Shown in pieces: positions 22,016-32,935 of a stretch of DNA of 64,000 nucleotides (positions are counted from its first letter, which is position 1; the number at the start of each line of letters is the position of its first letter). The stretch comes from Pinus tabuliformis (taxonomy: Eukaryota > Streptophyta > Pinopsida > Pinales > Pinaceae). Location: assembly GCA_031772625.1 (NCBI GenBank), contig CM062819.1, positions 827,173,503-827,237,502 on the forward strand, in the 5' to 3' direction. A program made the position numbers and the translations under genes. The notes under the pieces were generated by a model, which worked only from the letters and a program-made list of their open reading frames with translations, was not told the DNA's origin and searched no databases.

Positions 22016-22195
22016 CTTTATTACACTATTATTACGTCAATAAACATGTCATGTTATCTTCAAGGTGTTTTTCAAATCATTGAACAATTTCAGCCTCAAC
22101 TTAGGTCAAATTAGCAAGATAAAAGTCTTGGAAATTAAAAAATCATGGAGAGAGTGATAATTGGAAATGCAATTTGCAACTACGCAAGTATTGGA
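21787..22195. repeat. Tandem duplication (about 184 bp) around an (AT)20 run
   Basis: 21787-21970 and 22011-22195 are near copies (both hold 'ataaacatgtcatgttatc'-like and 'gtcaaattagcaaga' blocks). They are separated by a pure AT microsatellite at 21971-22010. The stretch probably belongs to the element F LTR interrupted by copia D. Confidence 0.85.
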
Positions 22196-22287
22196 CATCT
22201 AAAAACTATATATATAATATGTATATGCAGTGCATGGAAGGTGTGAGCTCCACTCTCCACATATTCTATTGGGGAAGAAATCCTAGA

Positions 22288-22850
22288 GCTACAAGAAGAA
22301 CCATAACCATCAACATCTTCAATGTCATGTTCTTCTCTAGGGTTTACATTTACAAGACAAGCCCTCGTCATCATTGTAGCAAACCCTAGAATCATTTTAC
22401 TTAGTAATTTCTTGCACGTTGAGTACTAGTGGATGGGTTACTTTATGTTAGCATTGGAAGCATACAACATTATGGCAAGGTAATGTAGCATTAATTGATG
22501 AGTCGTCCACTTATTTGATCGGATGGTCAAGAGATTACCTATGGTTAAATTCTTCACGGCTTATTAATGGATACAATCTTTTCACTATGATCGACCTTAG
22601 TGATTTGACAGTGCCAAGTGGAAGGGCTATTGTTCAATGGATAAAAGTTACTCTAGGGGTAACAGGTTGATCTTTCCCAAGAATTCACATCAACAAGAAG
22701 CTTTGGCATCTTGATGTCGACCTCGCCCCCTAAGGTGGTAATACCTTCCAAGTGCTACAAGAAGAGCCATAACAACCATCAACATCTTCAATGTGATGTT
22801 CTTCTCTAGGGTTTACATTTACAATACAAACCCTAGTAATCATTGTAGCT
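22288..22850. repeat. Direct repeat pair of about 97 bp
   Basis: 22288-22384 and 22754-22850 share 'caacatcttcaatg', 'atgttcttctctagggttta' and flanking sequence. The spacing of about 470 bp would fit LTR-like or tandem origin. No coding content lies between them. Confidence 0.7.
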
Positions 22851-24269
22851 AACATAAAATAAGGGTATATCCAACCCCCAAAGTGAAACAGCTAGCAAGC
22901 ATGATCCTTCTTGGAATCCACACCTCCCTCGAAGATGGTGTGTTCTCAAAGAAAATGTTAGTCCAACACTCCCTTTCCTATGGTGGTCAACTTAATCTAA
23001 ATGTTCTCATGTAAGGTACTTCTTTAGCTGTGTGACACGTGCCCTCATATGTGCCCAATGCCACTCTCATGTATGCTAGTGTGTTCATAAAGCTCCAATG
23101 TTCCTCCTCAACAAATGTGTCTATATCCATCACCAACCTAAATCATGTATGTTCCTCAACCTAAGCATCCTCAAGTCAGGTGTCCAATTTCCCAAATGTG
23201 TATCACATGGTCCCAAGCTCTAGGGACTAAGTGCCCTCCTCTAAGTGCCAATGCTCCTTCCTAGGTAGGTCCCTCTCTTAATTGACCATCCAACTCCCCC
23301 ATTATGTGTACCTAATGGGTTAGCCAATATGTCGATCAATGTAACAACCTCCTAGGTAAGGGCACCATGTTAGCACTATAAAATCACACATCCACCTACA
23401 TTAAACCATTCATAGGTCCATAAAGCATCACCAAGGGGCTAGGAATCCCAATGTACCCCTAGCAAAGTAAAACACTTATGGAACAACCCTGAAAGCTAAC
23501 ACAACCTTCATTGGAAGGTAATATGCATTACATGATGCAAGAAGAGTGGGTTAAGAAGTACAAATTTCAAATCTAGCAAAGGTTTGAAACCATATCCTTC
23601 ATATTAAACAAACTACTTTACCAAAATACTTGTGAAATTAATTGAACCTTTCAAGTATGATAGTCAAATCCCAAGTTTATGCCTACACATACCACATTAT
23701 AAATCCAATTGAGCTTAGAAATTATGTTTTCCAATGTCAATTTGACAAAAATCATGTTGGTGTAATTTCGACTTAGATCTTGTTGTTATTATGATATATT
23801 TATGATATATTATAATAATCAATAGTATGTATATTATCAATATTAGTATTATTATAATAAACCTAAGTGTGGGCCAAAAAGTTACAACCCTTCCTATTTT
23901 GTATTATATATTCGGCCTTGTACCCTCTTTATTACAACCACAAATATTGATGCATATTGAATATTTATCTTCTGAGCATATTTCATTGATCATCATATTT
24001 GTGATGTGGAGTCCTACTTTAATCAATCTTTATTGCCTACATCAAAATATATAGTAATTAGTGGCACATAAAATGACATGAATGATATTGCGTAATAACA
24101 TTGTAAGAATGTATACAAATTATGAACTAACATCACTTGCAGTCATTCCAAAAATAGTAAGTATTCCATATGTGCAAATATAAACATATAGAGGCTCTGA
24201 GGAGGTTATCTAACATCATGTTTAGATCACATGTGCCTAACTTAGGATACAAAGCATTCGCAAAGGAAG
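22851..24269. other. No gene recognised
   Basis: AT-rich, with only short unrelated ORFs. I see no TE termini or coding motifs until LINE sequence begins near 24270. Confidence 0.5.
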
Positions 24270-25379
24270 GCTTGGATGGACAACAGGCTTGGTGGTGGAG
24301 AATTATTTGGAAAGTAAAGTGTCCATTCAAAAATAAAATATTTGTGTGGTGACAAGGCTCCTACATGGGAGGTTCTCCAATAAAAAAATAATTTTAATGG
24401 TCCAAGTTGTAGTTTATGTAAACAAACAAATGAAACCATATGCCATCTAATTCTTTCATCTACATTCACTATAGAGGTTTGTAAAGAAGTGGATCAGCAC
24501 GAAAAGACATAAAAGTGTATGGAAAGGAGATGTGGAAGAAGCCTTAGGATCTTGGTATTCCAATAAGGACACAGAAGATCAATGCCCTCCCCTTGGGGAG
24601 TATGGCTTTCTAGGAATCTATGCTTATTTGAAGGATATTCTCCATCTCGAATGTGTGATTCAGTCTCTCAATATCACAAATGCTTACCCACAAGCGGAGA
24701 AAAAACAAACTAGACCTGAACTCAAAGAAGAGGTAATAAAAAGGCTCTCCCCTAGGCAATTTTGATGGAGCTTTATCAGGAAATCCCCCTAAAGGAGGTG
24801 CAAGAGGAATTCTATGTCTATCCTCCACCCACTACATCTCCTTCAAAGCAAAAATTGGTCAAGAATCAAACAATTTATGTGCACTAATGGCACTCAAATT
24901 CTTCGGCTGGCACAAGAACATGGTCTCCAACAAATTCAAGATTGTTGTGACTGTGTCCTAGACATCAAACGGATTAGAAAGGAAGCACAAATCAGAAGTT
25001 TCACCTTACAGCCCTTATATGATGATATACAAATGCAGATGACAAATTTCTCACTCCACAGTTTTGGCACATGCTCACTGGATATAAGGAATACTTTCTT
25101 TTTCTGATTAAGGACTGATCACAGCCTTTCTTTTTCTGATGTAACCATCAATGTAACTTTGTTTGAGAAAAGAAACAGCTTGCTGATATATGCACTTGTT
25201 TTATGTAATTTTTGAGGAAAGAGACACCTTGCTGTTATATGTATCAAGATATGAAAAATATGAAAAGGGTATCTGCTCTAACAGGTTGTTGAGCACTCTT
25301 TTGAATGCCGGGAGGCATACAAGTTTGTAATTTTGTTTTCGATAAATAAAATTATGGACTTTTCTCTTTGGAAAAAAAG
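24270..25379 (+). pseudogene. LINE (L1-type) 3' end: zf-RVT and RNase H remnant
   Basis: Frame-shifting plus-strand translation gives the zinc-binding RVT domain of plant LINEs: 'AWWWRIIWKVKCPFKNKIF' (24283-24345), then 'GPSCSLCKQTNETICHLIL' (about 24400-24455). An RNase H domain follows: 'LGNFDGALSGNPPKGGARG' (about 24755-24810), 'IGQESNNLCALMALKF' (near 24860). The 3' tail has gataaataaaa near 25340 and a short A run at 25371-25378. Multiple stops make it a fossil. Confidence 0.75.
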
Positions 25380-26123
25380 TTAACTATATAAAAAATTAAG
25401 ATTAATTCAATAGATATAAGAAACTACATATGACAAATTTAAAATCATTAAATAACTTAGGTGAATAGGGAACTAAACCACTGAAAAAAGAAAAACTAAA
25501 ATCATCAAACAGAGAACCAAATTGAAAAGCTAACTGAAATTGGGACTGGGTTCTTCAATTAAGTCACATCATATATGTTATTTCTTGAATGTAGAGTGCA
25601 AAACTTGAGAAAGGTTTGAACCATGAACAATTTCATTCATCTCAGTGCTTGATAAATGTGGAGTTAAAATGGATGTAGGCTGGTTAATTCACAATATAAA
25701 TGTGCCTCTCAAGATTTACAATGCTAACCTGTCTTGATCATTCGAACTGTCACTCTGAAAAAGTGTTTCCCCTTATCAGAGCTGTCAAAATTTACTTCCA
25801 TAACTGAAAGGGAATTGAAAAGAATTTTAGTAAAGGCAGAGATCCAAGTCAACTAGAAACTTCCACCAAATTGTGTTCAAATCTGAGCACTGCAGTCGAC
25901 TGGATCACTTTGATTGTGGAAAGCTAAGAACAACGCACAATATACAAAAAATATGTACATAGGCTGTTGGCATAGTAACATACAATGTTCCAATTGACAG
26001 ATTCTGAATATCAGCTTAGCCATCCGGACGGCCTTCCGAAACAACATATTCATAATGCGGTATAGGTGTTGAATAATTATACTAAGCAATTGAAAGAATC
26101 ACTTTAATCACAAAGGAAAGAAA
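25380..26123 (-). other. Region downstream of the RECQ5-like stop
   Basis: It lies 3' of the terminal exon and presumably holds the 3' UTR and polyadenylation region. No clear canonical signal was fixed. A short minus-strand ORF (26089-25877) shows no family features. Confidence 0.4.
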
Positions 26124-26226
26124 TTAACTTATTGGCTGTAAAATCTTTGACCCGCCTCTAAATGCCACAAGCTCTGAGGCAGCTGCCTCTTTGACAATAT
26201 TAAAGTCAATTTTCCAATATCGCCCC
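26124..26226 (-). CDS. RECQL5: RECQ5-like terminal exon
   Basis: Acceptor TGACAG then exon. It completes the TG|G tryptophan codon and reads 'GRYWKIDFNIVKEAAASELV', then 13 more residues to TAA. The FWGRY block spans the exon junction. The C-terminus follows shortly after the conserved alanine-rich helix, as in the family. Confidence 0.88.
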
Positions 26227-26363
26227 CTGTCAGAAGTGAAAATATGCTAAATTATGTAGTAGAACACTCTCTTAAGTGTGAATGAGCCTTCACCACATGA
26301 ATAAACTACCAAAAAGCTCTTTAATGAACACAAAATGATCCAAAGTGAAATGGTTTTACTTAC

Positions 26364-26479
26364 CAGAAATGATTTTTGGACCAAATTGCAGCTGGATATG
26401 CAGGGCTTGACAAGCCATGCATAATTCTTGCAATAGCCCTGGGAGTAAAGTTCATCTCCGTGTTGCTCTGTAAGAATAC
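26364..26479 (-). CDS. RECQL5: RECQ5-like exon (ARIMHG block)
   Basis: Acceptor ACTCAG, donor GTAAGT, 116 nt, phase 0 to 2. It encodes 'VFLQSNTEMNFTPRAIARI', then 'MHGLSSPAYPAAIWSKNHF'. This is the most diagnostic RECQ4/RECQ5 block. An alternative acceptor 12 nt downstream (TTACAG) would also keep frame but would drop VFLQ, which the family has. Confidence 0.9.
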
Positions 26480-26623
26480 CTGAGTAAGGACAAACGATAA
26501 CAGAGCTGATTGGTCACACTTCAGTAACCTGAATAGTTTCTTATTCAAACAGCAAATCTGATCATGCTTGCAGAGCATGAGAAAACCTGTACAACCTCTA
26601 AATATCCACAATGACAACCTTAC

Positions 26624-26648
26624 CTTGATGTCTGCTCGCAAAAAGGGA
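26624..26648 (-). CDS. RECQL5: RECQ5-like 25-nt microexon
   Basis: Acceptor TTTTATTGCAG and donor GTAAGG bound 25 nt encoding PFLRADIK, with its first base completing a TG|T cysteine codon from the exon 8.3 kb upstream. Both phases fit. 'PFLRADIKVFLQSN' is a conserved run in plant RECQ5. Confidence 0.85.
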
Positions 26649-28055
26649 CTGCAATAAAAGAGAAGTTCGGATGATTAGACCCACTTTAATCCCCTCGTCC
26701 AAACAGGCACAATTTCAAAACAAAACAGCCAATAGTAAAACTCATTGCATTGGTTATGCAGCATACTTGTAAATAAAATCTTAGACTAAAAACAAGGCAC
26801 CTTTTATGCTTTGAAAACACTGAACACAGCTCCCAAAAACATCTAATATTGGTCAATATTGCATAGCAGATGTTTACAAATAAAAAGACAGAAATAGAGA
26901 ATATGGATAGAAAGAGTCAGTTTCTAGGATTAACCCTCCGAGCAATGGTGAAGAACAGAAATAAATGGCTCATAAAATTTGAACACTACAACAAGAGACA
27001 GTCTTCATGTGTTGCTAACTGCTAGTTTTGATTCTGTAGTTTTGCTATGAGAAACAATATGTTGTAAAAACGTTTTAAATCAAAGTAAAAACCCTGGTTC
27101 AAATTGAAATGAGAATAAACAAAAACCATTATAGGTAAATCAAATAAGATATGTAGGATTTTAGACACAAGCTCAAGATCTATGTGTGAAAAAATACCAG
27201 ACTAGCTACTGCAAAACAAGAGAGGAGAGAAAAATTGCTTAGAAAATTGGCTAAGTAACCAAAGAGGCAATTGGAATTACACAAAAGACATGATATGAAA
27301 ATCTAATGACATATTATTGCTGAACATGGATACAATATATAGACCCTGCAGGAGGAAGAACCAGTTCAGATTAGGTTGGGATTTCCTCATGCACGCACTC
27401 ATATAACTAGAGTAGTTTCCTAGAATTAGCCAGAAAACCAAAAATTGAAGTGGGTGGTCCTTAAATTAGAAAAATATCTAGTAAGAGAGTTAAATGAAAG
27501 TCAGTGAAGATAAAAATCAGTTGGAACTGATGCAACAACTCTCACATGCAATCAGTGCCCATGCAAACTCCAGAAATGGCACTGAAAGACAATAAAAAGG
27601 CTGGTGGGTGAGTGGACAAGGTTGTGGATAAGGAGGTTTGCCAAAATAAGGGAGGGAAATTGTGTTAGGGACCTTAGGGATGAAATAATGGAGAAGAAAT
27701 TGACATGTCATAGCTCAATCAATGTCCAGTCACTGCGACATGTCATCCTAGGTGTCACACCCTACTATAAGTAGAAAATGCCAAAATAGGAAATGATCTC
27801 AAATGGTAAGAATTGTCTAGTAGTGAAAGAAATGTGGTCATATGTGCCCTTAATAATGAATAGAAGAGGGTCAAATGATGGCCACAATAGAGGTCTTGAT
27901 AAGGTCCCGATGAACTACCAAGTGCAAGGTCCTTGAAGCACAAGCGAGTATCCTAATTAATGAGTCACAACAATTTTCAGTCATGTTAAGTACTCATGTA
28001 TAGAATAAATAAATTATAAATGAGGTAAAGAGGTAAAACCTAGTGGGAAGAACCC

Positions 28056-28444
28056 ACCTCCCCCTCAAAATAAGAATGCTTATGCCAAAAAGTTCAGCTA
28101 CTAAGTAGTTTTGTCCTTTACTCCGAAGAGCTTCTACAAAGCTATGAAACTTTGTTGAGTGAAACTCTTGGTGTTTGTAGTCTGTGCAGAAGAACAATAT
28201 TGCATATCAATACCTCTTGTATGGATCAGCTCTCTAACGTAGTGCATGTGAGCCTCAATGTGCTTGCTCCACTGCCTTCTAAACTAGGTCTCTACAAAAC
28301 ATGGGTGTACTTTGGTTATCACACCATATCAATGTAGGGCATTGAATCCGTACACCAAACTCTGCCAAAAAGTTTTGCAACCATATATTCTAAGAAACAA
28401 TGTTCATTGCACCCATATATTCTATTGAAGTTTCCAAGTTTACT
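28056..28444 (-). pseudogene. Copia C RNase H, C-terminal piece
   Basis: The minus strand gives 'EYMGAMNIVS', stop, then 'WLQNFLAEFG', 'LIWCDNQSTPMFC' and 'EALRSKGQNYLVAELFGI', the usual C-terminal half of copia RNase H. It is separated from its N-terminal half by the LTR at 28445-29483. Confidence 0.78.
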
Positions 28445-29483
28445 TAGTTAGAAACCTCCATGCACTTTATCTGATTTATTCCTACCTACTTGTTATTTTC
28501 CTTAACAAGTTATTTACAATGTAAATACTGAAAATAAACACTAGTGCATGCTCAACATATTACAGATCAACAACTAAAAGAAACAAGAACAAACACACCA
28601 CATGACACCATTATTTTTGGATTAATGTCCCCGGAAAAACCCAATGCAGGAAAACCTGTGCAGCTATCTGAGGGTTTTCTTATTAAGCAATATCAGAGTA
28701 CAATCTGGGTGCTGAAACTAGCCTACCCAACAGAGAATTTCCTTAGCAGTAATACCTCTCTGTTTCAGACAAATCTACTCACTGAAACCCTAGATAATCC
28801 TTCCGACAGCTACTCAGCACCAATCTGCCCCTGAAACCCCAACGTCTACCCAATCTGGACTATGTCAGCCTCACCTAGCCCAGTGTTGGCCCTGCATCAG
28901 CTCTCTGAGCCTCTGCATCAACTACGCTGGCCCCTCTGGTGCTCTGCACAGCACTTAGCTGCTTCTGCGTGAGCACTAGCTACTCCTGTGTCTCTTTCTC
29001 TGGCTGCTTTGCTACTATCCTGGCACTATCTCTGCCTCTTTGTCTCTCTGCACTCAATGCCCCTCAGCTTCTCTCCCGATCACTGATTCTATCTCTCTTA
29101 GGAAACCCTGCTCTAGAGAATAGAATGACGGATCACTCTAGTGTACTCTCCAAGTGACCCTCAAGCCTCCTCTTATACTTTTCATGTTGACATCTCAACG
29201 GCCGAGATAAAGTCCCTAATCAACGGCTAAGATTAGATCTGGATTCTGGCTTGATCCATGTCTTTTGGACCATTCTAACACAGATTCATATTAATACACA
29301 TTAATATTTTATTTTCCCTAAGTTTAGACTTAGGGACTCCATTAAAAATATTAATTATTTTAATATCTCCTGATCTGTTTAGAATTTGTCCAAACCCTTT
29401 TTGGGTATTGGAGATCTCATGTGCCCCAACCTCTCCACCAAATTCCATGGCTAGAGCACATCCGATGCTACCCCAAATCAACA
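28445..29483 (-). repeat. G-family LTR inserted in copia C RNase H
   Basis: Minus-strand start TGTTGATTTGGGGTAGCATC at 29483. It shares the 'gtccccggaaaaacccaatg' block and the CCTAAGTTTAGACTTAGG palindrome with the other G LTRs. It splits RNase H between ALSSTEA and EYMGAM. No clean target duplication was found. Confidence 0.82.
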
Positions 29484-30230
29484 TCTGCCTCTGTTGAAGA
29501 AAGAGCAATAGTTGCCTACTTTCTCAACAAACATATGGGACCAAAACCAAGGTAGAGAACATATCTTGATGTGGACTTACAATCTATGCATCACCAGCGC
29601 AATCTAAGACAGTATAACCAACAAGATCCAAGGAAGATCCTATTGCATAATATAAGCTATAGCTAGTAATGCCCCTGACATATCTAAAAATCCCCTTAGT
29701 TGTTTTCTAGTGTAACTCATGTGGCTCCTACATGTACCTAGAAACTACTCCAATTGCATAAGAGATTTCTGGTATACAATTTGTATGGCATAAAAGAATC
29801 TCAATCAATTGTCGATACCTAGTAGAGTCCACCAATGTTGTAGCATCACCATCCTCTAGCTTAACTCCTAAAAGAAAGGGAGTAGGACATGCCTTGCAAC
29901 TAGTCATCTGAAATCTGTCAAGAATGTCCTTGGCATATCTAGACTTAGTCAACTTGATCCCATTATAATCCTAGCTAATCTCAAGGCCAAGAAAGTAGGA
30001 AAATCCCATATCAGGGATGGCAAACCTATCAGGAGGATGAGGTACCAATTCCCAAGTATTGTTCTCCATGAGGGAATTGTACTCCTCTCTCATATATGCT
30101 TCCCAAGATGGGTTCCCTTCAATCTTTGCACAGGTCTGACGCTCTAATCCAAGCATCAAATAACAAAGAATAAGATATGAAAGATTCAGGATAACTAGAG
30201 CTTGCAGAGGCTCCACAAACTATGAATTGG
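29484..30230 (-). pseudogene. Copia C RT (core deleted) and RNase H N-terminus
   Basis: 30216-29971 runs from 'EEYNSLMENNTWELVPHPPD', at the start of RT, straight into 'MGFSYFLGLEIS', which normally lies about 200 residues later. The RT core with its YVDD is therefore deleted. 29952-29728 continues with 'SRYAKDILDRFQMTSCKACP' and 'ISYAIGVVSRYM'. RNase H to 29484 shows GYTVLDCAGDA and ATIALSSTEA with a stop and a frameshift. Confidence 0.82.
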
Positions 30231-31294
30231 TTCTCCATGGATCAACAAGATCACCCACTAGATCACCAGTTGCCTGAAGTGTCTATTGCACCCATCAAGG
30301 CATCTACTATGGACCTGTGAATTCTTGCCATTGTTCTGAAATATCATAATCTAAAATCTAACAAGATTTCTGATTTGAAGAAGTATCACTAGCATCTAGC
30401 ACAAGTAGAGGTGGGGAGGATGAAGTATGGTGCTCTGTAAGTGCCTATAGGGAACCTTTTTCAAATCTGACACTTCTCTCGATGAACAAAATGTTTGATG
30501 AAGAGTCTAATAACTTGTATCCCTTAACTCCCCCTAGATATCCCACATATATGCACTCCTATCCTTTAACTCCCTCTGAATATCCCACATATATGCACTC
30601 CCTGCTCTGAGGCTCCATAGCCTTCCTCCTATCAGAGGGAATCCTAGCCCACGCCTAAGAACCACAAACTTTGAAGTAAGTAACATTTAATTTCTTCCCT
30701 GTCGAGGCCTCAAAAGAAGTGATCCCCTTTATTGATTTACGAGGAATTCTATTATGAATGTATGTTGCACAGCTAATAGCTTTAGCCAATAGCTTAGGAG
30801 GTAAATATCTAGCACGAAGCATATGGTCACCATCACTTTTAGTGTTTTATTTTTCCTCTCTACAACTCCATTTTGTTGTGCAGTGTAAGGAACTATATTA
30901 TGCACTCTATGCCCAATTCTAAGCAATGATATTTAGCATTCTTATTTACATATTCACTCCCATTATTTATTCAAAGGCATTTAATCCTCTTCCTTGTCTG
31001 ACTTTCTACAAGTTGCTTGAAATATTTGAGATGCTCAAAAACTTCAAATTTCAACTTAAAAATGACAAACCATCAATGAATGTTAACACATACCTTGCCT
31101 TACGTATTGTGGGTGAATAAAGGACTAGTAATGTCACTGTACACTAGTTCAAGTAGTGAGGAGGCTCTACTAGCCTTACCTATATCAAACCTCTCTTTAG
31201 GATGATTTCCAATTATGAAGCCCTGACAAACTCCATCTATGTATTGGATATGTGGAAACCCTTCAACCATTCCATGTTTGGGTAGCTGATCCAA
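30231..31294 (-). pseudogene. Copia C integrase remnant
   Basis: 31294-31100 carries 'GVCQGFIIGNHPKERFDIG' and 'ASSLLELVYSDITSPLF', equivalent to the HHCC end and the first catalytic aspartate region (Y-S-D). 30926-30729 has 'NIVPYTAQQNGVVERKNKTL' with the catalytic glutamate. The remaining core is shifted among frames. Confidence 0.8.
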
Positions 31295-31577
31295 AAGCTT
31301 AAAATTAAGGTGATCAAATCCTTGATTCCATAACTTGCTTTCTTCATTAGCATGTGTTAGAAGAGGAAAATCAGATTTAGGAATAAACCGAGAGGGTGTA
31401 TAACCTAAAATGGAGGTTCACCTCTCCAATAGCAATTCTAGAACCATCTAACAAGTTGGAAATCACCATTGTATCTAGAGTGAATTCTACTTTCTTGCCT
31501 AAAGATGTATGAGCCATTTGATAAATGGAAAGGGAGTTAGTTGAAAGTTGAGGAACATGAAGTTCCTTGTTAAATTT
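31295..31577 (-). pseudogene. Copia C protease tail
   Basis: The minus strand reads 'ELHVPQLSTNSLSIYQMAHT' and 'VISNLLDGSRIAIGEVNL', a conserved post-active-site segment of this copia lineage. The active-site aspartate region is missing where the G LTR begins. Confidence 0.75.
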
Positions 31578-32113
31578 TGTGAAATTTCCTTAATTGCAGC
31601 AACTAGAAATTAATCTTGTAACTTATGCAATTTAATTTTCAAAAATTAATGTATTCCTGGATCAGGAAATCTCCCTCCAGAAATATCCCTGCCCCTAACT
31701 GCAAGAAATCACTTCGATCTTCTCTCTAGCAACTGTTGTGCTGCCCTCTCTGAGAAATTTAATCTCTTGATCTCTCTTCGATGTCTTTTCCAAATGCCCA
31801 TCAAGCCTCCTCTCATAATCTTCTCGTTGAGAACCAACGGCCCAGATTAGATAATAATCAATGGCTCATATCATTTTGCCTTGATCCTCGTCTTCTTCTA
31901 GAAGTTTCACCCTCAGTTTAATTAATACCCTTTAATTATTTTAATTTCTTAAGTTTAGACTTAGGCACCCATTAAAAATAATTAATTATTTTAATAAAAC
32001 TCTCTCCAGGTGGAATTTCCGAAAACGATTTCTGGGTATTGTGGAATACATGTGTCCAAGCCTCCCTAAAATTTTGAGGCTTAGAGCACATCCGATGCTA
32101 CCAGAAATCAACA
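31578..32113 (-). repeat. G-family LTR with internal deletion
   Basis: Both LTR ends are present (TGTTGATTTCTGGTAGCATC on the minus strand at 32113; 'tgtgaaatttcc' at 31578), but the length is 536 bp against 1131 bp for the intact copy. The middle, including the 'aaaaacccaatg' block, is missing near 31650. Confidence 0.78.
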
Positions 32114-32312
32114 AACTAAGCCTATGTTCGAGGGAAGGTTGCAGGTAAACACAGGTTGCGAGGATTGCAAGTAAGAGTCAAGTGAATTCTGCAAAGACGA
32201 GCGAAGGTAACGCTAAACATATAACTTAATTCACAGCAGCAAAGGTAAACAGAGCTAAGAGAACTCAAACAAAGGTTGTAGGCGAGGTAAAAGTCAAGCG
32301 ACAGGGCGAATT

Positions 32313-32935
32313 CTAAGACTCTTAATTTGGGATTTATTATTAAATTTTAATGACTTTATTCAAGTTTACAGTTTACAATCACTACACTCCATGATTTAAT
32401 TCGCCTTCAATATGAAGTTGTCTCTTTCTCCACATCTGTGACAAACCTTTTCTTGGCATGAATCTTTGAAACTTCCCTATGCCACAATCACCATGACTTT
32501 AATACCATGTTAAATATACGCATAAGACAAGCAGGAGAGACTAGATGATATATCAATGTGCTACTAGATTACTAGTGGTGTTGTCTATATATGTAGCAAG
32601 TTCCATTATTTATTTTAGGAACCAATCAACTAATTCCCTGGATACATTAACATAAACATCATTTATTATATATAATTTATTTCACAATATGACATTATTA
32701 CTTTAGTACATAGCATTTGTTACTCCTGAAATGAACCTTACAATGGCTAACTCATCTTTAACACTTAATGTTATAAGGTAAATAGACGGGATGGTAATAA
32801 TCTTTGTGCTCTGTAAATAATAGTGATTCTGAATGATTATGATATACATTAAACTAATGATAGGTCCCACAAGGTTCTTAATTTCTAGACTCTTAATTTG
32901 GGATTTATAATTAAATTTTAATGACTTGTCCATGT
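32313..32935. repeat. Direct repeat pair of about 53 bp
   Basis: 32313-32366 and 32883-32935 share 'gactcttaatttgggattta' and 'ttaaattttaatgact'. One lies on each side of the primer site at 32496-32507. Confidence 0.65.
32496..32507 (-). other. Primer-binding site (minus strand), probably copia C
   Basis: The minus strand reads TGGTATTAAAGT after an LTR end TTTAACA. It matches the methionine-tRNA site imperfectly. The LTR would extend rightwards from 32508; its start was not found. Confidence 0.5.

Larger units (their letters stand above)
28056..31577 (-). mobile_element. Copia C remnant (minus strand), interrupted
   Basis: Protease-to-RNase H remnants in copia order, with a polypurine tract GAGGGGGAGG (minus strand) near 28056-28065. 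Gag is absent. A G-family LTR (28445-29483) splits RNase H, and a deleted G LTR (31578-32113) abuts the protease end. A primer-binding site at 32496-32507 may belong to the same element. Confidence 0.8.
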
